Source: Gemmatimonadota bacterium
GTDB taxonomy: Bacteria; Gemmatimonadota; Gemmatimonadetes; Longimicrobiales; UBA6960
Direction: 5' to 3'
Length of the DNA stretch: 10,426 nt
Assembly (NCBI GenBank): GCA_022564535.1
Contig: JADFLD010000029.1
Span: forward strand, 1-10,426
Position numbers and translations under genes: made by a program. Numbering within the stretch: position 1 is the first letter of the stretch; each line of letters starts with the position of its first letter. The notes beneath the pieces were generated by a model. That model did no database searches, was not told the origin of the DNA, and saw nothing but the letters and a program-made list of their open reading frames with translations. Shown here piece after piece: positions 6,738 to 10,426 of the stretch.

Positions 6738-6743
6738 TACAAT
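6738..6743 (+). promoter_or_regulatory. Candidate -10 box for the M23 lipoprotein gene
   Basis: TACAAT matches the sigma-70 -10 consensus at five of six positions and lies in the divergent gap. No recognisable -35 box sits 16-18 nt upstream. Transcription would start near 6750, about 58 nt before the ATG, almost exactly where the leader hairpin begins. I see no equally good box for the opposite (der) direction. Confidence 0.35.
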
Positions 6744-6748
6744 TTTCC

Positions 6749-6788
6749 GCCTTGACCTGGGTGACTCGTAGTACCCAGCTTCGAAGGC
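6749..6788 (+). promoter_or_regulatory. Structured 5' leader hairpin of the M23 lipoprotein gene
   Basis: The inner stem pairs CTGGGT (6757-6762) with ACCCAG (6773-6778) and continues, past a single bulged G6763, with ACT/AGT around a CGT loop. An outer stem pairs GCCTT (6749-6753) with AAGGC (6784-6788). It ends 12 nt before the GGAGG ribosome site (6801-6805). It may stabilise the mRNA 5' end, tune translation, or act as an operator in DNA. No known riboswitch or RNA family is recognised. Confidence 0.45.
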
Positions 6789-6808
6789 TGAAACTCGTTG
6801 GGAGGATG

Positions 6809-8164
6809 ATGAGGGGACTACGGCACACACACGTTCTCGCGTCCCTCGTGGTGCTCGCGCTGGCGGGCTGCGAGGAAGTCGAACAGGTCCGGGATCGATT
6901 CCGAGACCTGACTCCGTACGAGGCGTACCAGGAATCCCTGGCCGAGGCCGGGCTGGCCGAGACCGCGCTCGGTCGCGACTGGCTGACGGCTGGACGGAAC
7001 GCGGTCGACGGTGCCGCCCCGATCTCGCTGCCTTTTCAGGAAGAGGGCTTCATCGCGGTCGAAGAGCCTGGAGCGATGGCGTACCGGATCTCGATCCGTC
7101 GCGGCCAGAGGCTCACCGTGCGGGTCGAGCTCCCTAGTGAGGAACGCACCCGCGTCTTCGTGGATCTCTTTCGCGTGCCCGCGTCAGACGGCGACCCCCC
7201 GCGCCCGATCCATTCCTCCGACTCCGTGCCGGAGGAATTCGTGCACGAACCGTGGCGCGGAGGAGACTTCATCCTGCGCCTGCAGCCCGAGCTCCTGCGC
7301 GGAGGCCAGTATCGAGTGACGCTCAAGCTCGAGGCCCAGCTGGCGTTCCCGGTCGCGGGCCATGGCATGGGGTCCGTCCAGAGCGTGTTCGGCGACGACC
7401 GCGAAGCCGGGCGGCGGACGCATGACGGCCTCGACATCTTTGCTCGACGCGGTACGCCGGTACTCGCGGTCTCGGCCGGTGTCATCAATCGTGTCAGCGT
7501 CACTAATCTGGGCGGCAAGGTGGTTTGGCTCCGCGATCCGGTTCGGAACGCCAACATCTACTACGCCCACCTCGACAGCCAGCTCGTCGCCAGTGGCGAC
7601 CGCGTCCAGATCGGGGACACCCTAGGCTTCGTGGGCAATACCGGAAACGCCCGGACCACACCGCCCCATCTGCACTTCGGGATCTATCGGCGTGGACAAG
7701 GCCCGATCGACCCGTCTCCTTTCGTGCGCCCTCCGTCGGGATCGATGACCGAGATGACCGCGGACCTCAGCCAACTGGGCACTTGGGTCCGTCTCAGCGG
7801 GGACGGCATTCGCCTCAGAGCCGCGCCGGGAGTGCGGGCCCCGGTGGTCCGCGAGCTCAGCCAATACACCCCGCTCCGCGTACTCGGAGCATCGGGCGAA
7901 TACTTCCGCGTCCAACTGCCTGACGGAGGCAACGGATACGTCGCGGCGCGCCTCACTGAGCCCGCCGATCAGCCGGTCGGATCTCAGGTCGTTGTGAGCG
8001 CTGAGGTGGTCCGCACGCGCCCCTCCGCTGGAGCCCCGATCATCGCGACACTCGCGGTCGGCACCGAGGTGCCGGTCTTCGGACGCTTCGAGGGCTACCT
8101 GTACGTGCGCGCTCCCACCGGCTACCCAGGGTGGGTGCAGGAAACGGCCAAGCAGGAGGACTGA
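6809..8164 (+). CDS. Lipoprotein M23 peptidoglycan endopeptidase with SH3-like domains
   Basis: A 451-residue murein hydrolase. Residues 1-20 form a lipoprotein signal peptide ending in the lipobox LAGC (C21); Glu follows at +2, so outer-membrane sorting is likely in a diderm. Residues about 70-175 look like an all-beta domain resembling the pre-peptidase C-terminal (PPC) fold. The M23/LytM domain (about 185-305) has every expected zinc and catalytic residue: H205 and D209 in THDGLD, H254 in YYAHLD, and H287/H289 in PPHLHFG. Two bacterial SH3-like domains follow (about 328-383 and 395-447), probably binding cell wall. The enzyme should cut peptide cross-bridges. ATG 6809 lies 3 nt after GGAGG; ATG 6806 directly abuts it and would add one Met. 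The gene is divergent from the der run. Confidence 0.93.
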   Translation: MRGLRHTHVLASLVVLALAGCEEVEQVRDRFRDLTPYEAYQESLAEAGLAETALGRDWLTAGRNAVDGAAPISLPFQEEGFIAVEEPGAMAYRISIRRGQRLTVRVELPSEERTRVFVDLFRVPASDGDPPRPIHSSDSVPEEFVHEPWRGGDFILRLQPELLRGGQYRVTLKLEAQLAFPVAGHGMGSVQSVFGDDREAGRRTHDGLDIFARRGTPVLAVSAGVINRVSVTNLGGKVVWLRDPVRNANIYYAHLDSQLVASGDRVQIGDTLGFVGNTGNARTTPPHLHFGIYRRGQGPIDPSPFVRPPSGSMTEMTADLSQLGTWVRLSGDGIRLRAAPGVRAPVVRELSQYTPLRVLGASGEYFRVQLPDGGNGYVAARLTEPADQPVGSQVVVSAEVVRTRPSAGAPIIATLAVGTEVPVFGRFEGYLYVRAPTGYPGWVQETAKQED

Positions 8165-8179
8165 GGACGAGCCTTCCCG

Positions 8180-8206
8180 GGGGTGAGGCGTCGGACGCCC
8201 CACCCC
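8180..8206. terminator. Strong hairpin between convergent genes
   Basis: GGGGTG (8180-8185) pairs with CACCCC (8201-8206), and GGCGT (8187-8191) with ACGCC (8195-8199), with one A/C mismatch and a CGG loop. It lies 15 nt after the M23 gene stop and 25 nt past the stop of the opposite gene, so it can serve both. No T-run follows on either strand; it is a GC-rich bidirectional terminator candidate rather than a classical one. Confidence 0.5.
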
Positions 8207-8231
8207 ACCCCCGAGTTCCCGGTAACCGAGG

Positions 8232-9593
8232 TCAGTTGCTTCTGTACCTCACCCACCTACCCCGCCCGAGATTCCCCAGAGTCGACGCGGGACGGCGCTC
8301 CAGGCGAGCCAGCATCGCGACGAGGCGGGCTCGATAGGCCTCCGACAGGGGCGACGTAAGCACGAACCCCACGATCGGAATCATCTGACCGTTCTCGGGC
8401 TCATGCTCTCCAAGCGAGACGACGGCGAAATATCCGAGATACGGATAGGGGAGCGCTCCCACCAACTCGGGCGCTCCGGAGCCGATTCGGTAGACCCGCA
8501 GTTGATGCGTGCCTGTGACGCCGTCGTGGTGGTGGACCACCGACAGCATCACCTCGGCACTCAGGCGAACGGGGAGCGCCGTAATCACTCCGGGATCCAC
8601 CCACTCGGGCACGACCTCCTCCGCCTCGATGTCCTTCGCGGTCCAGGCGGTCGTGCTGTGAGGGCCAACCACCACCCAAGACGCTACCGGGCCTCCTGGG
8701 GACTCCACGAACCGCAGACTGCGGACCCGCTCTCCGGGTTGCCCCAAGAAGATGCGCCTAGGCAATCCGGGGCTCGAATCCGTCGAGTGGATCCGCAACG
8801 AGGGCTGCCGAGTCGCGAAGTCCTCATCCAAGCCGCCGACCGCCACGCGAAGTCCACGCGCGGAGTAGAAAATTCCAACCTCGTCGACCCAATCGGTGAC
8901 GAGGCGCCGAGGCGTCCACCCGTTCGAGGTGCGCTGGAAGAGCACGGCTCCGACGCCCCTACCCGCGGTGTGGATCGGAACGACCCAAGCGAGCCCTTCG
9001 GGCGTCGCGAGTAGCGGAGAAGACGTCGGGAAGCTGAGTTCTCCACCCGGCGGTTCAGGCAGATCCTCGATCAGCATCCACTCCGCCCCTCTGGATTCCG
9101 CGTAGACGATCCGGGTCGGCTCACCCTTCGAGGGCGGCGGCGAGGATAATTCTTGGAATAGCCAGCCCCACAGATCTCCTCCGAGGGGCGCGACGCGAAC
9201 CCATCCGACCGCACCGACGCCGGGAGGAGGCGCGACGATTTCGACCACGCCGTCCGTGACGAAGGCCCCGACGAAGTGCTGCGCGTTCACCTTGGAAACC
9301 ACGCCGCTCGAGGGAATCAGCCACTCGTAGGTCGGCGACCCCGCGATCAGGTATCCCCCACGTCGAGCCCGAATCACCTGAGGCTCGACATAGATCTCCG
9401 TGCCCCCGGGAAGGATCAACGGATGGCGCGAGACCTCGTCGAACGTGCAAGTGGGCCCGTTCGCACCCACCGCTCCGGCACTGCGGACGAGCCGGGTCGA
9501 ACGTGCAGGAACGTCGGGCGCACACGCGAGGACCATGGCCAGACTGAGGGCCAGGACCCGCCCGGCAACGATCGACTTCGTCGGTGACGCCAA
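8232..9593 (-). CDS. Unrecognised secreted lipoprotein, 453 aa
   Basis: I do not recognise a family. The N-terminus is a lipoprotein signal peptide: Lys at 6, Arg at 12, a hydrophobic core at 13-22 and the lipobox VLAC with C24. The mature part is rich in Gly, Val, Pro and Trp with short beta-like strands throughout (for example WVRVAPLGGDLWGWLFQ 131-147, ASWVVVG 304-310, HQLRVYRIG 363-371). This suggests an all-beta, possibly propeller-like, extracytoplasmic protein; that is inference. An Arg-rich helix and tail end the protein (420-453). TTG 9593 is chosen because GAGGAG lies 5 nt upstream (9599-9604) and it gives a clean signal peptide; the longer frame to 9791 overlaps the upstream gene and lacks these. 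It lies 83 nt after the TolQ-like gene. Confidence 0.8.
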   Translation of the reverse strand: MASPTKSIVAGRVLALSLAMVLACAPDVPARSTRLVRSAGAVGANGPTCTFDEVSRHPLILPGGTEIYVEPQVIRARRGGYLIAGSPTYEWLIPSSGVVSKVNAQHFVGAFVTDGVVEIVAPPPGVGAVGWVRVAPLGGDLWGWLFQELSSPPPSKGEPTRIVYAESRGAEWMLIEDLPEPPGGELSFPTSSPLLATPEGLAWVVPIHTAGRGVGAVLFQRTSNGWTPRRLVTDWVDEVGIFYSARGLRVAVGGLDEDFATRQPSLRIHSTDSSPGLPRRIFLGQPGERVRSLRFVESPGGPVASWVVVGPHSTTAWTAKDIEAEEVVPEWVDPGVITALPVRLSAEVMLSVVHHHDGVTGTHQLRVYRIGSGAPELVGALPYPYLGYFAVVSLGEHEPENGQMIPIVGFVLTSPLSEAYRARLVAMLARLERRPASTLGNLGRGRWVRYRSN

Positions 9594-9676
9594 AGATGCT
9601 CCTCGTTCGGAACTCGAGACGAACAAGGATGCAACAGGAGTGGCGACTCCTACATGTCGCGATGGGACGGCGGAAG

Positions 9677-10069
9677 CTACGGCGCTCCCCGGTCGAGCAT
9701 GAACTGAAGGACCAACCAAGCCACGAGCGACGCCGTAAAGATCCAGAGGCCCAGTGTGATGGGCGTCACGATGATCATCACGCCATCCCACATCACCCCC
9801 AACATCACTTCGAGCTGGGCGAGCTCAGCCCCAGTCGCGGCACGCGCGCCGATCGCGACCTTGCCGAATCCGACCACCGTTCCGAGTAGCCCGACCACAC
9901 CACCCAACACGCCACATACGATGACGGAGTGATGGGGAGGCCCCGAGGGGGGCACCACCCCCGCGGATACGCCGATTACGATGGCGGCGCGCACGATGGT
10001 GCCCAGGAGGCAGACGCCGACGGCCAGCAAGGGGTACATCCAGGGACCTGTGGCGGTGAGCAGCTCCAT
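9677..10069 (-). CDS. Minimal MotA/TolQ/ExbB-like membrane protein
   Basis: A 130-residue protein with three hydrophobic segments (about 11-34, 48-74 and 96-123). The middle one contains GLLGTVVGFGKVA (60-72), resembling the GLLGTV-G signature of the MotA/TolQ/ExbB proton-channel family. The third, after MWDGV (93-97), runs through ITPITLG-like residues (100-107), where family members have their threonine-rich pore helix. Family proteins use proton flow to drive flagellar, import or envelope machines; at 130 residues this lacks most of the usual cytoplasmic domain. ATG 10069 has AGGAGA 6-7 nt upstream. No ExbD/TolR partner is visible in the window. The gene precedes the lipoprotein gene on the same strand by 83 nt. 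Family assignment is moderate; it may be an unrelated small membrane protein. Confidence 0.7.
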   Translation of the reverse strand: MELLTATGPWMYPLLAVGVCLLGTIVRAAIVIGVSAGVVPPSGPPHHSVIVCGVLGGVVGLLGTVVGFGKVAIGARAATGAELAQLEVMLGVMWDGVMIIVTPITLGLWIFTASLVAWLVLQFMLDRGAP

Positions 10070-10101
10070 CGATTCTCTCCTGTGGGGTCAGAAGCCGTAC
10101 C

Positions 10102-10272
10102 ATGGGGACCCGGACCACCGCGAGCAACTGGCCGAGAGGAGTCACGCCTGAGGGCCAACGGGAGGCCACGTTCCGGGAGCTTCGAGGCCGACTCGGGAGC
10201 AGCGGCACATCGACGCTTACAGTGCTTCCCGACGGCGTCGCGGTCGGAACGCTGACCGTGAACAAGCAATAG
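10102..10272 (+). CDS. Possible 56-aa small protein
   Basis: ATG 10102 opens a 56-codon frame ending with TAG at 10270-10272. About three quarters of its third positions are G or C. The product reads like a natural protein: a probable helix (EGQREATFRELRGRLG, 17-32) followed by a likely beta hairpin (TSTLTVLPDGVAVGTLTV, 36-53). Against it, no good ribosome site precedes the ATG (GGGG lies 14 nt away), no promoter is visible, and the start is only 32 nt from the divergent TolQ-like gene. It could be a remnant of a larger gene. I do not recognise a family. Confidence 0.35.
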   Translation: MGTRTTASNWPRGVTPEGQREATFRELRGRLGSSGTSTLTVLPDGVAVGTLTVNKQ

Positions 10273-10426
10273 CAACCACTCCGACCCGCGTCTTGCCTAC
10301 GGTGCTCTTCGACCCCGGGGGAACCCTTGAGTGTTTCCTGGGTTTCTACATAGCAGATCGCAACTAGGACGAAACTTCGGGCCTGGCCGTAAAGAACGGA
10401 CCTTGAAGTGCCGAACCACATAGGGC
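10273..10426. other. Right-edge stretch without a supportable gene
   Basis: Together with the doubtful small ORF, the 357 bases from 10070 contain no secure gene. I see no tRNA-like fold or repeat array. A weak stem pairs GAACCC (10321-10326) with GGGTTT (10340-10345) around a 13-nt loop. Promoter sequence for the minus-strand TolQ-like gene is expected between 10082 and 10426, but no box pair there is convincing by eye. Confidence 0.4.

Noticed and set aside
6752..6808. Upstream TTG start for the M23 lipoprotein
   Set aside because: It would run through the leader stem-loop, has no ribosome site and would place extra residues before a perfect lipoprotein signal peptide.
9594..9791. Longer start of the lipoprotein gene
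   Set aside because: It overlaps the end of the TolQ-like gene and buries the signal peptide. TTG 9593 has a GAGGAG ribosome site and gives a clean lipoprotein signal.
9825..10421. 198-codon minus-strand frame over the TolQ-like gene and right edge
   Set aside because: It overlaps the better-supported 9677-10069 gene in another frame, and its product is Arg/Ser-rich shadow-like sequence without membrane or domain features.

Overview
This is a GC-rich (roughly 60% by eye) bacterial chromosomal segment. It has dense co-directional genes, frequent GTG and TTG starts, purine-rich Shine-Dalgarno sites and lipoprotein signal peptides, so the cell is probably diderm. The order der-plsY-gpsA-merR-surE-pcm-DedA beside an M23 lipoprotein recalls Gemmatimonadota. 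That placement is inference from gene order and protein style; no marker gene is present to prove it.

Layout, left to right. Positions 1-343 hold no gene I can support. A minus-strand gene (344-886) encodes a 180-residue acidic protein with an 18-residue tandem repeat; I do not recognise it. From 6668 down to 996 the minus strand carries one tightly packed eight-gene run: a 69-residue unknown protein, Der, PlsY, GpsA, a MerR-type regulator, SurE, Pcm and a DedA/VTT membrane protein. Three junctions are 4-nt stop/start overlaps (ATGA, GTGA, TTGA), surE/pcm overlap by 19 nt, and the other gaps are 13 to 49 nt, so one transcript is likely. Divergent from it, on the plus strand, is a lipoprotein with an M23 endopeptidase domain and two SH3-like domains (6809-8164), preceded by a structured leader. 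A strong hairpin separates it from a convergent minus-strand pair: an unrecognised lipoprotein (8232-9593) preceded by a minimal MotA/TolQ/ExbB-like membrane protein (9677-10069). The right end (10070-10426) has only a possible 56-residue plus-strand ORF.

How the genes fit together. GpsA makes sn-glycerol 3-phosphate and PlsY acylates it, giving the first steps of phospholipid synthesis. DedA proteins are lipid-carrier or lipid transporters, and the M23 lipoprotein would cut peptidoglycan cross-links, so much of the window is envelope growth. Der matures the large ribosomal subunit. SurE and Pcm are the usual stationary-phase pair for nucleotide salvage and protein repair. Nothing here is a defence, mobile or CRISPR system. 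The parts worth a second look are the small gene coupled to der, the repeat protein, the unusual gene junctions, the structured leader and the TolQ-like/lipoprotein pair.
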